From Lysinibacillus xylanilyticus (GTDB lineage: Bacteria; Bacillota; Bacilli; Bacillales_A; Planococcaceae), in contig NZ_LFXJ01000009.1 of the NCBI RefSeq assembly GCF_001183605.1, positions 23,697-87,696 on the forward strand: DNA of 64,000 nt, given 5' to 3'. Of the stretch, positions 9,926 to 19,453 are shown piece after piece; position 1 is the first letter of the stretch, and every line of letters begins with the position of its first letter. The position numbers and the translations under genes are program-made. The notes beneath the pieces were generated by a model that did not search any database, was not told the origin of the DNA, and saw only the letters and a list, made by a program, of their open reading frames with translations.

Positions 9926-9961
9926 TAAAAAAGCCTTCTTTCAAAAAAAAAGAAGGCTTTA
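9926..9961 (-). terminator. SAM-riboswitch expression-platform terminator
   Basis: The stem AAAGCCTTCTTT / AAAGAAGGCTTT is followed on the minus strand by TTTTTATTTT. It lies directly after the SAM-I aptamer and before yitJ, so it is the attenuator that closes when SAM is bound. Confidence 0.85.
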
Positions 9962-9978
9962 ACGTTTCGTAATTGTTT

Positions 9979-10085
9979 TCCTTCTCATCTTCGACACAAC
10001 GGTCTTCTGGATTTAGCACCTGACAATAAGTTGGTTGCTGAAGCTTCATAGGGCCAGTCCCTCAGCTTCTCTTGATAAGAATTTA
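9979..10085 (-). promoter_or_regulatory. SAM-I (S-box) riboswitch
   Basis: The minus strand reads CTTATCAAGAG, then AGGGACTGGCCC, ATGAAGC and CAGCAACC, which are the conserved S-box core elements. The closing P1 helix pairs TTCTTATC with GATGAGAA. SAM binding should favour the terminator at 9926–9961 and shut off yitJ–metH. Confidence 0.93.
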
Positions 10086-10206
10086 GTATGAATTTTTTAA
10101 ATAATTAAAAGAATCATAACGTTTACAGACGATTGAGTCAAGACTATTTCACTGAACAAAGGATAATTTTTACGAAAAATGTTATATTTTGATTAATATC
10201 AAACAT

Positions 10207-11595
10207 TTACGATAGTTTTCCAGCAAGTTCCTCACCAATTTTTTTACCATTTTGAATACATGCGCCTATGCCTACTCCAAAATAAGAGCATCCCGCTATT
10301 GATAAATTTGGATAGTTTTTCTCAAGTTCTTGTAAGAGACCTTGCAATGCTTCACGATGTGCCAAGTCGTACTTCGGCATCTGGTCGATCCATTTTGTCA
10401 CGCCAACAACAGTTGGTTTCTCCTCAATCCCCAAGCTTTTTCTTACATCCTCAAGAGCAACTGCAGCTAACTCTTCATCTGTCATCATACGCAATCTCTC
10501 ATACTCAGGGTTAATGCTCTTATAAAAAAGTCGTACAAGTAATTTGCCTTCTGCTGAAGTGTGTTTCCACTTGCGACTTGTCCACGTTGCTGCATTACAT
10601 ATAACATCCGAATTATGTGACACAATATAGCCTGTTCCATCTGCAGGTAATCTATTATCGGGTACATCAAACCCTAAATAAATAGTAATGGCGGATGCCG
10701 TATTAAATTGTTCAAAATAGTAGTTCAAAGATTCATCCTGTAATAAGCTTTGTACCGATTCATTTGGCAGTGCCAATACGACATGATTTGCTTCAATCAT
10801 TTTACCGTTTGCTAATGTAACAGAATATTGATTCTCCTGCTTTTTAACGCTAGTAGTGGCTATCCCTTTTATAATTTCTACATCCGTTAATGTTTCTTCA
10901 AGTCGATCAATTAGTGATGATAAACCATTTTTAAATGAAATAAATTTTTTATTGGCGGCTTTCACAAATTGATCTCTGTTTGCATCGAAACCTTTAATAA
11001 TACTACCGTAATCGTTTTTGTAATCGATTAAATACGGTAAAGTGGAAGCAATTGAAAGTTGATTTAAATCTCCAGAATATACACCTGCAAGTACAGGAGC
11101 TATTTGGTTCTGAACAAGCTCCTCACCTAAATAATACGTTAAAAATTCGCCAATTGAGCTTTCTTTTGTAAACCTTTCATTTGGCATTGTTAAATCCTTT
11201 AATGCTTCTTTTTTACCTTCCTCTGATACAAGCGTGCTTTCCTCAAGAGATTGTAAGCTCATAGGAATACCGAACGTTGAGTCTGCTGGGATGGCATGTA
11301 GCTCATTATTTGTGTAAATATACGAAATACCTGTTTCGTTGTACACAAGATTTTGTTCAAAATTTAGTTCCTCTACTAACTCCATGACACCTTTATGACG
11401 CGCTACAATAGAATCTGCTCCTGTTTCCATGATGAAGCCTTGTTCAAATGCAGAGTGAAGCTTGCCACCAAGGTATGTATTTTTTTCAACAAGTACAAGT
11501 TTTACATCTAAGTTTTTCTCCTGAACTTGGCGTTGTAAATAATGCATCGTACACAATCCCGTTATTCCGCCACCTAATACAACAACTGTTTTCAT
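10207..11595 (-). CDS. hemY: HemY/CgoX-type coproporphyrinogen III / protoporphyrinogen oxidase
   Basis: This is an FAD-dependent, oxygen-using oxidase of late haem synthesis. In Firmicutes it oxidises coproporphyrinogen III to coproporphyrin III. The N-terminal dinucleotide-binding motif is VVVLGGGITGLC, followed by the acidic VLVEKN and the family segment GGKLHS. The C-terminal FAD contact GCSYFGVGIGACIQNG is conserved. Its length of 462 aa is normal. In B. subtilis the gene sits in hemEHY, but here it stands alone with its own GGGGCGG ribosome site and no haem genes nearby, so it may be a relocated or second copy. Confidence 0.88.
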   Translation of the reverse strand: MKTVVVLGGGITGLCTMHYLQRQVQEKNLDVKLVLVEKNTYLGGKLHSAFEQGFIMETGADSIVARHKGVMELVEELNFEQNLVYNETGISYIYTNNELHAIPADSTFGIPMSLQSLEESTLVSEEGKKEALKDLTMPNERFTKESSIGEFLTYYLGEELVQNQIAPVLAGVYSGDLNQLSIASTLPYLIDYKNDYGSIIKGFDANRDQFVKAANKKFISFKNGLSSLIDRLEETLTDVEIIKGIATTSVKKQENQYSVTLANGKMIEANHVVLALPNESVQSLLQDESLNYYFEQFNTASAITIYLGFDVPDNRLPADGTGYIVSHNSDVICNAATWTSRKWKHTSAEGKLLVRLFYKSINPEYERLRMMTDEELAAVALEDVRKSLGIEEKPTVVGVTKWIDQMPKYDLAHREALQGLLQELEKNYPNLSIAGCSYFGVGIGACIQNGKKIGEELAGKLS

Positions 11596-11678
11596 AATTA
11601 ACCGCCCCTATTTTTAGTTCTTTATTTAGTATAAACTTTTTTTATCGAAAATTACGCTAAACCCTTTACAAATTTAGC

Positions 11679-11720
11679 AAAAATGGAGCTATCCAACGCA
11701 TTGGATAGCTCCATTTTTTT
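11679..11720 (-). terminator. Bidirectional-looking terminator after hemAT
   Basis: A 14-base stem ATGGAGCTATCCAA/TTGGATAGCTCCAT with a CGCA loop has T-rich flanks on both sides. It lies downstream of the hemAT stop and upstream of hemY, so it separates the two units. Confidence 0.85.
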
Positions 11721-11872
11721 CACATTCGAATAGTATATATTCGCTAGAGGCTTTTATCTACCTAACAGAAATTATATATTAACAGTTGATATAGTGTTAT
11801 TTGTGCCCTAAAGTGTGTAGCGTTAAAAAAATAGGAAACAACAATTTCCTTTGCCCTTTGCTTTTCTCTTAA

Positions 11873-13162
11873 TTAATTTAAATTTTGAGTAAAGCTAGCT
11901 AATTTTCCAGCCGAATTTTTCACTTCGTTAAAGGCAATACCTAATTCATTTAGTACTTCTACTATTGCTTGTACTTCTTTTTCCATCCGGCTATTTTGAT
12001 CTTTTGCCTCGGTCATAGCTTCTAATATGTTAGTAAATTGTCCTTCCGTTTGAACCATATTTTCCTCACCAGATGCTACCTCTTCTTGAATATTACTAAG
12101 TGAAAGAACAAGTCTATCTGTCCGCTCATTCGTTTTATGTAGTAACGTTGCTACCGATGTGACAGATTCTTTTGTTTGAATCGATAGTTTTCGCACCTCA
12201 TCTGCAACAACACTAAAGCCTTTACCCGCTTCTCCAGCACGAGCCGCTTCTATTGCCGCATTTAAAGCCAACAAGTTCGTTTGATTAGCAATATTTGTTA
12301 CAACGTTCATAATCGATTCCATTTCCTTTGACATATCTGTCAATTGTGTAATATTTTCTGCTATATCATCAAGTGAGGATATAATATTACTCATATTTTG
12401 CGATTGACTCTTTAATTGTTCACGACCTTCTAATGCCTGACTCTCAGCCATAGTCGACACTTGAAGTGATTTTTTCGCTAGTTGTTTAATCTCATCTGAT
12501 TGTCCACTTAAGCGATGAAATGAATTGTTTGTTTCCTGAGATATTGTGGCAAGACCTTCCGAAGACTCTACGATTTCTTGCTCTATTGCTTCTTTTCTAC
12601 GTTCCATTTTTTCATGAAGTTGCTCAATTGTATGCTCAAACGCCTCTAAAACCAACTGTTGCTCAAAATTTGAAATTTTTGAGATGGCGCGAATTGTATT
12701 AAGCTGATCCATTGGATAATGAACATGTTCTTCAACTAAGTCAATAAATGATGCCGTTAAATCTTGAAAAGCACAAATATACCATTGTGTTTTAAGCCCG
12801 ATATGGACATGTACTTTAGCAATTTTAATTCGTCTTTGATAAAATTCATCATCAATCGTACCATTAAACATTTCAATAATATGACGTCGTAAAGTAATTT
12901 TCAATTTCTCCACAGAACTATGTCTATTAATAATATCTACTAAGCAACGTTCAGTTCCAATCATTTCATAAAATCGATCAACAATATTATCAATATCGCC
13001 TTCTACAAAAGGTTGAAAGGCTTTTAAATATTGTAAATCCCGCTTTGTCAATTTGAGTAAATCAATTTGCTTTTTTATTGACTGGCAATTCGCTATATCC
13101 ATTTTTACAATATATTGCTCTAAATCTAAAGCAGTTGTCTTTCTCTGTTTTTGAAAAATCAC
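11873..13162 (-). CDS. hemAT: HemAT-type globin-coupled aerotaxis transducer
   Basis: This is a soluble haem-based oxygen sensor feeding the chemotaxis kinase CheA. An N-terminal sensor globin (about residues 25–180) carries the segment [17 protein letters not shown], aligned with the proximal-His region of B. subtilis HemAT. The rest is a methyl-accepting signalling domain with the hairpin-tip consensus [20 protein letters not shown]. There is no transmembrane segment. The GTG at 13162 is chosen because GAGGGT lies six bases upstream and the resulting N-terminus (MIFQKQRK) matches B. subtilis MLFKKDRK; the ATG six codons earlier has no ribosome site. Confidence 0.93.
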   Translation of the reverse strand: MIFQKQRKTTALDLEQYIVKMDIANCQSIKKQIDLLKLTKRDLQYLKAFQPFVEGDIDNIVDRFYEMIGTERCLVDIINRHSSVEKLKITLRRHIIEMFNGTIDDEFYQRRIKIAKVHVHIGLKTQWYICAFQDLTASFIDLVEEHVHYPMDQLNTIRAISKISNFEQQLVLEAFEHTIEQLHEKMERRKEAIEQEIVESSEGLATISQETNNSFHRLSGQSDEIKQLAKKSLQVSTMAESQALEGREQLKSQSQNMSNIISSLDDIAENITQLTDMSKEMESIMNVVTNIANQTNLLALNAAIEAARAGEAGKGFSVVADEVRKLSIQTKESVTSVATLLHKTNERTDRLVLSLSNIQEEVASGEENMVQTEGQFTNILEAMTEAKDQNSRMEKEVQAIVEVLNELGIAFNEVKNSAGKLASFTQNLN

Positions 13163-13744
13163 ACATTTACCCTCTTTCATGTCGTGTACTTTTGAAAAGC
13201 TGAGAAAAATCTAATTCCGTCCACCAAAAATATAAGAGATTAGGAAGGCTCATCCCAAACTTTCGATGATAAGCTATTAGGATGTTAGTTAACCATTATT
13301 ATCTATTTACATTTATGACGCTGATTTCTGTTACGGGCTACAATCAGCTAAAAATCGTGACTTTATTACTAGCCATTATTACTTACTACTCTTTCAAAAT
13401 CACTCATATACAATATACATTTTATAAATAGCTGTCAATTTTCATATATACATTTTTTACCATAAATTGTATAAAAAGTCCCTGTCATCTTACTTATTAT
13501 CTAAAGCAGTAAAAAAGCTACCACAATACTTTTGGGTAGCCAATTTACATCATCTCTGTTTTTTTTTGCTTACTTTTTCCTTGTTTTAGTTTGCAGTAAT
13601 TATGCTTTATTATATTAATATTTTTACTATCAGTTTCTCCTAGTTATTCAAACCTATACACTACATCAAAACAATTACCTAATACCTATGCGCAAATTGT
13701 TAATAATCGAATCTAAACACCTATTATTTTTTAATAAAAAATAC
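13163..13744. other. Gene-free interval between hemAT and the Sel1-repeat gene
   Basis: Apart from the terminator at 13511–13540, nothing codes here. Bases 13247–13276 (GCTCATCCCAAACTTTCGAT and following) resemble short stretches at 17517, 19346 and 50393, suggesting a small dispersed repeat. The rest is AT-rich and unremarkable. Confidence 0.5.
13511..13540 (-). terminator. Terminator, probably of the Sel1-repeat gene
   Basis: The minus-strand stem GCTACC…GGTAGC is followed directly by TTTTTT. It lies about 200 bases downstream of the Sel1 gene stop. Confidence 0.7.
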
Positions 13745-15031
13745 TTAAATTCCTTTTAATTCTTGTAGTAAAATTGCAGCCTCCTCACTTCCTGCATCTG
13801 CTGCAAGTCCATACCACTTTATAGCCTCTTTAATATTTCTAGCTATTCCTTCCCCCTTATTGTATATGTGCCCTAATTGTAATTTAGCTTCCGAATCTCC
13901 TTGAAGAGCAGCCTGTTTAAACCAATGAATACCCTTTTCAATATTTCGTATTCCTGTTAACCCTTGGCTCCAAATAAAGCCCAAATCATAAAAGGCATCG
14001 ACATGATATTGCTCTGCAGCTCTTTCATACCAATATAATCCACGGTTCACATCTTTAGGTTGCCCTAGCCGTCCTTCTAAATAGATTCCTCCAATCCTGT
14101 ATTGTGCTTCAACATAGCCTGCTTCAGCAGACTTTCTATAGTACCTACATGCTTGCTCCTCGTCTTTGTCGTTTCCTAAGCCCTTCTCATAAATAATTCC
14201 GAGTGTAAACATAGCCTCTGCCACACCTTGTTGTGCAGCGAAGTCGAACCACTTCTTCGCAAGTACCAAATTTTCTGGTACTCCCTCACCGTTAAAATAC
14301 ATATCTGCTAAATTATTCGCAGCATCTGGATGCCCTTGCTTTGCTGCAGACTCATACAATATAAAGGCTCTATTATAGTCTTCTTGAACACCTAGACCTT
14401 CAAAATAAAAATTACCAAGTGCATATTGTGCATCGGCATTTCCTTGTGATGCCGCTAACTCAAACCACTTTACTGATTTTTCTGGTTGGAAAAATTCGCC
14501 GTCAATGGCACTATAATATTCTCCAAGCTGAAATTGTGCATCTGCATCCTGTTCCTCTATGGCATCTTTGTATAAGTCAATGATTTCCTCATGATCTAGA
14601 TCTTCTTCGTCAAACGCCTCAACATGCTCATTTTGGTGAATAAAATACCATTCCAATATATCAAGCACATCATCAACAACTTCAATGCAATTGGATAACT
14701 TCTCTAGTGAAGAAACTTGCCAAATAAAAATATAGATAGGGAGTGGAATTGCATCACGCAGTAAATCATCATATTCTGCTAAAAGCGTTAGCACATTCTC
14801 CTGTACTGACTTCGCTTGTTCTGGATGTATAATCTGTAAGTGTCGTAGTTGATTCTTTTTCAAAAGTCCTTGCACAACTTGATATAGTATTTTGTGCAAG
14901 GTTGCTAATTGTACTTGTTCGACTTTTATTAAATTAATGTTTTGCGCAAACCATGTATCTTGTGTTTGCGTGAGCTTTTGTAGGGATACAATTCGCTCTT
15001 TATTTTGTTTTGCTAAAAATTGCCCATACAT
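13745..15031 (-). CDS. Sel1-like repeat protein
   Basis: This protein of about 428 aa is built mostly of Sel1-type solenoid repeats from about residue 155 to the end, at least seven units of roughly 36 residues following the pattern A-x-x-x-L-G-x-x-Y/F-x-x-G…A-x-x-W/Y-x-x-x-A-A-x-x-G. The N-terminal 150 residues are helical and do not match anything I recognise. There is no signal peptide or membrane segment. Such proteins are usually protein-binding scaffolds. The ATG at 15031 is preferred because AAGGGGGG lies just upstream; the GTG six codons earlier lies inside that site. Confidence 0.85.
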   Translation of the reverse strand: MYGQFLAKQNKERIVSLQKLTQTQDTWFAQNINLIKVEQVQLATLHKILYQVVQGLLKKNQLRHLQIIHPEQAKSVQENVLTLLAEYDDLLRDAIPLPIYIFIWQVSSLEKLSNCIEVVDDVLDILEWYFIHQNEHVEAFDEEDLDHEEIIDLYKDAIEEQDADAQFQLGEYYSAIDGEFFQPEKSVKWFELAASQGNADAQYALGNFYFEGLGVQEDYNRAFILYESAAKQGHPDAANNLADMYFNGEGVPENLVLAKKWFDFAAQQGVAEAMFTLGIIYEKGLGNDKDEEQACRYYRKSAEAGYVEAQYRIGGIYLEGRLGQPKDVNRGLYWYERAAEQYHVDAFYDLGFIWSQGLTGIRNIEKGIHWFKQAALQGDSEAKLQLGHIYNKGEGIARNIKEAIKWYGLAADAGSEEAAILLQELKGI

Positions 15032-15090
15032 TCGTTTCCCCCCTTGCACTCTATCTTGCCACTATTATATGGAAGACAGTTCTAAATTGG

Positions 15091-16104
15091 TTACACATAT
15101 GCTCTTAAGATTAATCCAATGAACAATGTAATGAACAAAAAGACAGTGACATGAATCCATTTATACATTTCTAATAAACCGATAAATTCACGCGTAAATG
15201 CATTAGGTACATAATAAAATGCGGTCTTTGAACCAACACCTTGTGCATCAAGTTTTGCCTTTTTGGCATATATGCTTGCACGGAAAACATGGAAATTATT
15301 CGTTACGAATAAGGATCGATATTTTTTTCCTTGAGCATGCTTATCCATAATTTTTTTAGAGAATGCCATATTTTGTTCAGTATTTGTCGATTGATCTTCC
15401 ATTAATATTTTTTGGGCTGGTATCTGATGTTCGTCAACTATATATTTTTTCATGGCGTATGCTTCTGATACTTTTTCATCATGCCCTTGTCCACCAGAGA
15501 CGATAATGTACGGTCGTTCTCCATATTTTTGAAATTGCTTTACTGCCTCGTCTAAACGACTAGCTAAAAGTGGTGGCACCTTATCTCCAATTAGTCCTGA
15601 TCCTAGCGCAATAATATAGTTAGGTTCATAAAAGATCGGCGTAAAATGATATAGAGTGGCATAAGCCATTATGCTTGTGTATAAAAACATTGTATAGCCA
15701 AAAATCAAAAACGCATAGAAGAAAAGAATATGCCAAATTTCATTTTCGATATTCGCAAAAATCACAAATACATACCAAATCATCATGATAAAAAAGCTCA
15801 AGCCGAAAACAGCTAACATTAGATTACGAACTTTACGTCCTTCTTTTTCGAGTAAAACTTTACTATTAAAAAACGTAGCTATCGATAAAACAAACATAAT
15901 ACTCGGGAAACTCCCTAGTATAATGACTATACCCATTTTCGACACAATCCCTTGCTCATTTGGAAGAAATACAGGATAACTAATTACTGTGCTAAAAAAA
16001 TACAAACCTAAAAGGCCGAGAACTACTGTATTGAGAAAACGTCTTTTTTCCGTTATATATAACAGTAAAAAAATTGAAATTAATAGTAATGATGTTGAAA
16101 TCAT
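15091..16104 (-). CDS. YdcF/ElyC-like DUF218 membrane protein
   Basis: This membrane protein has about five hydrophobic N-terminal segments (residues 1–165), then a cytoplasm- or wall-facing DUF218 domain (about 165–310) and a last hydrophobic helix at the C-terminus. DUF218 hallmarks are IIALGSGLIGDKVPP, PYIIVSGGQGHDE, EAYAMKKYIV and ILMEDQSTNTEQNM. The family includes SanA, ElyC and YdcF, linked to envelope integrity; the exact function is unknown. The start at 16104 has GGAAGGAG seven bases upstream, whereas the upstream ATG has no ribosome site. Confidence 0.82.
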   Translation of the reverse strand: MISTSLLLISIFLLLYITEKRRFLNTVVLGLLGLYFFSTVISYPVFLPNEQGIVSKMGIVIILGSFPSIMFVLSIATFFNSKVLLEKEGRKVRNLMLAVFGLSFFIMMIWYVFVIFANIENEIWHILFFYAFLIFGYTMFLYTSIMAYATLYHFTPIFYEPNYIIALGSGLIGDKVPPLLASRLDEAVKQFQKYGERPYIIVSGGQGHDEKVSEAYAMKKYIVDEHQIPAQKILMEDQSTNTEQNMAFSKKIMDKHAQGKKYRSLFVTNNFHVFRASIYAKKAKLDAQGVGSKTAFYYVPNAFTREFIGLLEMYKWIHVTVFLFITLFIGLILRAYV

Positions 16105-16294
16105 CGTCTCACTCCTTCCTTTATATATACATGTCCAATATTTAGCGATGAGTACTGACACTTCTTGTTCAAATTTATTGATATACTTAAATTGATGGTA
16201 GCAATTATTTTGTTTTTCGAGATGATTCATGTAAAATTATTATTAAGAACTAGTTTATGATAAAACTAAAAATTATATTGGAGGAATACAAGTA

Positions 16295-16768
16295 ATGAAA
16301 AAAATCCTTGCTGCTATTTTTGCAGCGACACTTATGTTTGCGTCTGTTGGTGCAACATTATTCATCTCAGATACCCCAACTGCAGAAGCTAAATCCTATA
16401 AGTCAGGTAAAAAAGGTTTCTCAAACAACAATAACAACAATAACTCAAATTTCCAAAAATCTCAGGATAAAACTAAAGACCAAAATAATGCAACAACAAA
16501 TAAAAACAATACAACTTCTACAAACAAAACGGATTCAACAGCTAAAAAAGGTGGCTTCTTCTCAGGTGGCCTTATGAAAGGCTTAATGCTTGGTGGCTTA
16601 GCTGGCTTATTATTCGGAAGTCTTTTCAGTGGCATGGGAATGCTTGGTAATATTTTAGGCTTATTAATTAACGTTGCAGCTATCATGGTTATCGTAATGC
16701 TAGTTGTAAAAATTGTTAATATGTTTAAAGATAAAAAACGTAAAGAGGAAGCACAATGGCACAAATAA
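16295..16768 (+). CDS. Secreted or membrane-anchored Asn/Lys-rich small protein
   Basis: The 157-residue product starts with a typical signal peptide (MKKIL…TAEA, about 32 residues, with likely cleavage after AEA). An Asn/Ser/Lys/Thr low-complexity stretch follows (about 33–85, including a run of seven Asn). Then comes a Gly/Leu/Met-rich hydrophobic part (about 88–145) able to span the membrane and a basic tail KDKKRKEE. The layout resembles the small Tim44-like membrane proteins of Bacillales, but I cannot name it. It has a strong GGAGG site and overlaps the next gene by 13 bases. Confidence 0.75.
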   Translation: MKKILAAIFAATLMFASVGATLFISDTPTAEAKSYKSGKKGFSNNNNNNNSNFQKSQDKTKDQNNATTNKNNTTSTNKTDSTAKKGGFFSGGLMKGLMLGGLAGLLFGSLFSGMGMLGNILGLLINVAAIMVIVMLVVKIVNMFKDKKRKEEAQWHK

Positions 16769-17043
16769 TTAATGAGCAAGATATTATTAATGCAATTTGC
16801 TTATCACAGGCCTATTATAATAACATTCGCCCTGAGGATGTACTTGTTGAACTAACATACGATGATGACACAGGCTTTGGTGCAGAAGTTGAAGTTAATG
16901 GTCAAATCGAGTTGTTCAATACAGCAGCAATGATCGGCGCACTACGTGTATGGATTAAAGATGTCCTACATGGTGACCCTTTTTCAACAGGCATCGAATT
17001 AGTCTTAGACGATGAAGAAGGCATCATTGCTAGACTATCGTAA
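16756..17043 (+). CDS. DUF2653 (YxcD-like) small acidic protein
   Basis: This is a 95-residue acidic cytoplasmic protein matching the YxcD/DUF2653 pattern: an N-terminal helix (IINEQDIINAICLSQAYY), the strand VLVELTYDDDTGFGAEVEV, and the C-terminal stretch DPFSTGIELVLDDEEGI. The function is unknown. It overlaps the preceding secreted-protein gene by 13 bases, so the two are almost certainly translated together. No catalytic motif is visible. Confidence 0.8.
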   Translation: MAQIINEQDIINAICLSQAYYNNIRPEDVLVELTYDDDTGFGAEVEVNGQIELFNTAAMIGALRVWIKDVLHGDPFSTGIELVLDDEEGIIARLS

Positions 17044-17054
17044 ATAAGTAAAGA

Positions 17055-17100
17055 ATAGCAGTTCAGTAAATCTTATAGATTTATTGAACTGCTATTTTAT
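17055..17100 (+). terminator. Terminator after the DUF2653 gene
   Basis: A 15-base, nearly perfect stem (AGCAGTTCAGTAAATC/GATTTATTGAACTGCT) is followed by ATTTTATTTTTT. It also overlaps the 3' end of the convergent channel gene. Confidence 0.9.
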
Positions 17101-17465
17101 TTTTTCAGATGTTTTATTACTTGTTCTTTCTTTTCTTCCTCAATTGTAAAATCGACTATTGATCTGCCGAGCATTAATAGCGTAATAAACATGACGCCTG
17201 TTCCAACGATTAAATAAATCATCGTAAATATCTTTGAAAAATCACTAGTAGGATATAGTCCAGTCTCAACACCTGTTGGAATTAAACTCACTACTGAAAA
17301 ATACATAGCATCCAGCCAATGCCAACCTTCCGTCCCTCTATAAAACATAGTTCCTGAAAGAATGATAAAAAATAATGTTGTAAACAAAGATAGAAATTGT
17401 GGACGCTTGAATGACTTCCATATTCCTACTAACAATCTTTTCGCAGATAAAATAAATGACAGCAT
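17097..17465 (-). CDS. NaK-like two-TM ion channel with atypical selectivity filter
   Basis: This 122-residue membrane protein has the plan of the B. cereus NaK channel: an interfacial helix (MLSFILSAKRLL), an outer helix (about 25–45), a pore helix WLDAMYFSVVSL, a filter region and an inner helix (about 82–108). The fold match is convincing, but the filter is not. Where NaK has TVGDG and potassium channels TVGYG, this protein has IPTGVETGLYP, one residue longer. Ion selectivity therefore cannot be predicted. It overlaps the terminator of the convergent DUF2653 unit. Confidence 0.8.
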   Translation of the reverse strand: MLSFILSAKRLLVGIWKSFKRPQFLSLFTTLFFIILSGTMFYRGTEGWHWLDAMYFSVVSLIPTGVETGLYPTSDFSKIFTMIYLIVGTGVMFITLLMLGRSIVDFTIEEEKKEQVIKHLKK

Positions 17466-17584
17466 CGCATTCTCCTTTGATCCATTTTCACTTCAGCATT
17501 ATTACAATTCTAAATTGGCTCATCCCCAACTTTTGATAAGAACCCAAATTGTACTAGATATTCATAGCAATAAAAATAACATAC

Positions 17585-17639
17585 GTAAACGTTAAAAGGT
17601 AGAGATTTCGATTTACAATCTCTACCTTTTAACGTTTAC
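17585..17639 (-). terminator. Long hairpin terminator of the SGNH–SLH gene
   Basis: A perfect 23-base stem (17585–17607 and 17617–17639) with a nine-base loop begins at the TAA stop of the SLH gene, so the stop codon lies inside the hairpin. On the minus strand it is followed by GTTATTTTTATT. Confidence 0.75.
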
Positions 17640-19258
17640 TTTTTTAATAGACTACTAAAATTCACAAATATTTTAGCTGCATGGCCTCGTTTTGTAGGAG
17701 CCTCGGGTGAAAATCCCCCTTCACTACCTATAATAATACCTTGCTCATACAACATAGTTATTGCATGTTTTGTTTCTTCGTCGTAAGAGGCAATATCAGA
17801 GAATGGGGCTTTCCCTTTCACAGCATAAGATTGCTTTTTCTCATATTCATAAGCACGATTAATCATTACTGCTAATTGAGCGCGAGTAACTGGCAGCCCT
17901 GGGTTAAACTTCCCATCCGATCCCTTAATTAGCCCATATGCATACGCTGCTGCAATTTCTGACTGAGTTCCGACATCATAAATTGCAATGTCTGTAAACG
18001 GTGCCTGTTCATTCGTCGTTAAACCAAGACTTCTAACAAGCATCGAAGCGGCCTGTGCACGAGTAACACTTTGATCAGGTTTAAACGTACCATCTGGATA
18101 CCCGTTCATAATACCCAATTCAGCTGCCTTCAATATAAACTCCTTTGCCCAATTCTTTTCTACATCAGTAAAGCTTAAAGTTCTTCCCGTAGTAAAATTA
18201 ACTGTTGGACTTTGAACACTTTCATTCCCAGCCGCATCAACCGCTTTAATTGCTACCGTATATGCTGTATTCGCTATTAAATTATCCAACGTTATAGCGT
18301 TTATTGCAGCATCTTTTGTAAATGTTAGCTTACCGTTTACATATACTTTGTAACTAGTGACACCTACATTATCCTTTGCTTCCTGCCAGCTTATTTTTAC
18401 CGTTGTACTATCCATCATGTTTGCTTGGATCGTTTTTGATACATCCCATAACGTACTTGTTTTAATCGCTGGTAAAAACGCCTCGTTCGCTACTGCTAAA
18501 TAGCCTGCTTCACTTAAATGAATATTATCAGGGTTTGGTAAATAGCTTGGAACATCTTTTGCTACAATATTGTATGTCGGTACAAAAATGGCACCCGCTT
18601 TTTCAGCAGTTGTTTTTATCGTTGCATTCATAACTTTTAATAGCATTTTAAATTGTTGCTGTACATCCTCACTATAGTAAGGAAAAGAATTATAATAGCC
18701 CATCACATAAATTTGAGCATTCGGATTAAGTTTCTTAATTTCTTCTAAAATAGCAGCAATATTTTTTATTGCTCCCTGGGAAGCTTTTAGCATCATTGCT
18801 GCATTAATGCCTGTTGTCTGAGACTCTTCTAAAATAGGTATTAAATCATTGGCACCAACGGTTAGTGTAATAATTTCAGCCTCTTTAATAGATGTACGAA
18901 CCTTCACCTTCTCGCTTGGATAACCGAATCCTACCACTGACTTTTCCACATTATTTTGTATATCCTTTAATACATCACTTGTTGTATAGCCTGAATTCGC
19001 AAAACCCTTATTATAAGAAGTAATTAAATCCTCTTGCTGTAAAGCTTGTGCAACAAAATCCGTGTAACCTAACCCGATCATACCAACCTCATTCATACCA
19101 TGTGCTAAGGAATCACCCAGTGCTACATAATCTGCTTGAACTACCCAACTTGGCGCTATGTAGTCTCTTTGTTCCTCAGCATTTACACCTATTGGTACTA
19201 CTAATTGACATGCCAGAATGCTAGCCGCTAAAAACCGAAATTTCTTTGATAATTGCAC
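17636..19258 (-). CDS. Surface-anchored SGNH/GDSL hydrolase with Fn3 and three SLH domains
   Basis: This secreted esterase/lipase-like protein is held on the wall by S-layer-homology domains. It has a signal peptide (to about residue 28, ending GVNAEE), then an SGNH hydrolase with block I YVALGDSLAHG, block III TVGANDL and block V DNIHLSEAGY. A fibronectin type III domain with TAYTVAIKAVDAAGNES and three C-terminal SLH repeats (FTDVEKNWAKEFI, FTDIAIYD, FSDIASYDEETK) follow. The GTG at 19258 has GGAGGAG upstream and gives a clean signal peptide; earlier in-frame ATGs lack a site. The substrate is unknown. Confidence 0.88.
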   Translation of the reverse strand: MQLSKKFRFLAASILACQLVVPIGVNAEEQRDYIAPSWVVQADYVALGDSLAHGMNEVGMIGLGYTDFVAQALQQEDLITSYNKGFANSGYTTSDVLKDIQNNVEKSVVGFGYPSEKVKVRTSIKEAEIITLTVGANDLIPILEESQTTGINAAMMLKASQGAIKNIAAILEEIKKLNPNAQIYVMGYYNSFPYYSEDVQQQFKMLLKVMNATIKTTAEKAGAIFVPTYNIVAKDVPSYLPNPDNIHLSEAGYLAVANEAFLPAIKTSTLWDVSKTIQANMMDSTTVKISWQEAKDNVGVTSYKVYVNGKLTFTKDAAINAITLDNLIANTAYTVAIKAVDAAGNESVQSPTVNFTTGRTLSFTDVEKNWAKEFILKAAELGIMNGYPDGTFKPDQSVTRAQAASMLVRSLGLTTNEQAPFTDIAIYDVGTQSEIAAAYAYGLIKGSDGKFNPGLPVTRAQLAVMINRAYEYEKKQSYAVKGKAPFSDIASYDEETKHAITMLYEQGIIIGSEGGFSPEAPTKRGHAAKIFVNFSSLLKK

Positions 19259-19453
19259 ACCCTCACTCCTCCAAATTTTACTAATTACTATTTTAATATA
19301 CAGGAGATGGAAATAGGCTAAAAAAGCGTAATTATTTTTAATGTTCATCACCAAAAGTTATGATGACGTTTGTTAAAATGTACGCCATGTCTTCGTTCCG
19401 GCTGGGCGACTCCTTGGGGATCAGTGAACTGCACCTATGGTGATGAACCTTTT

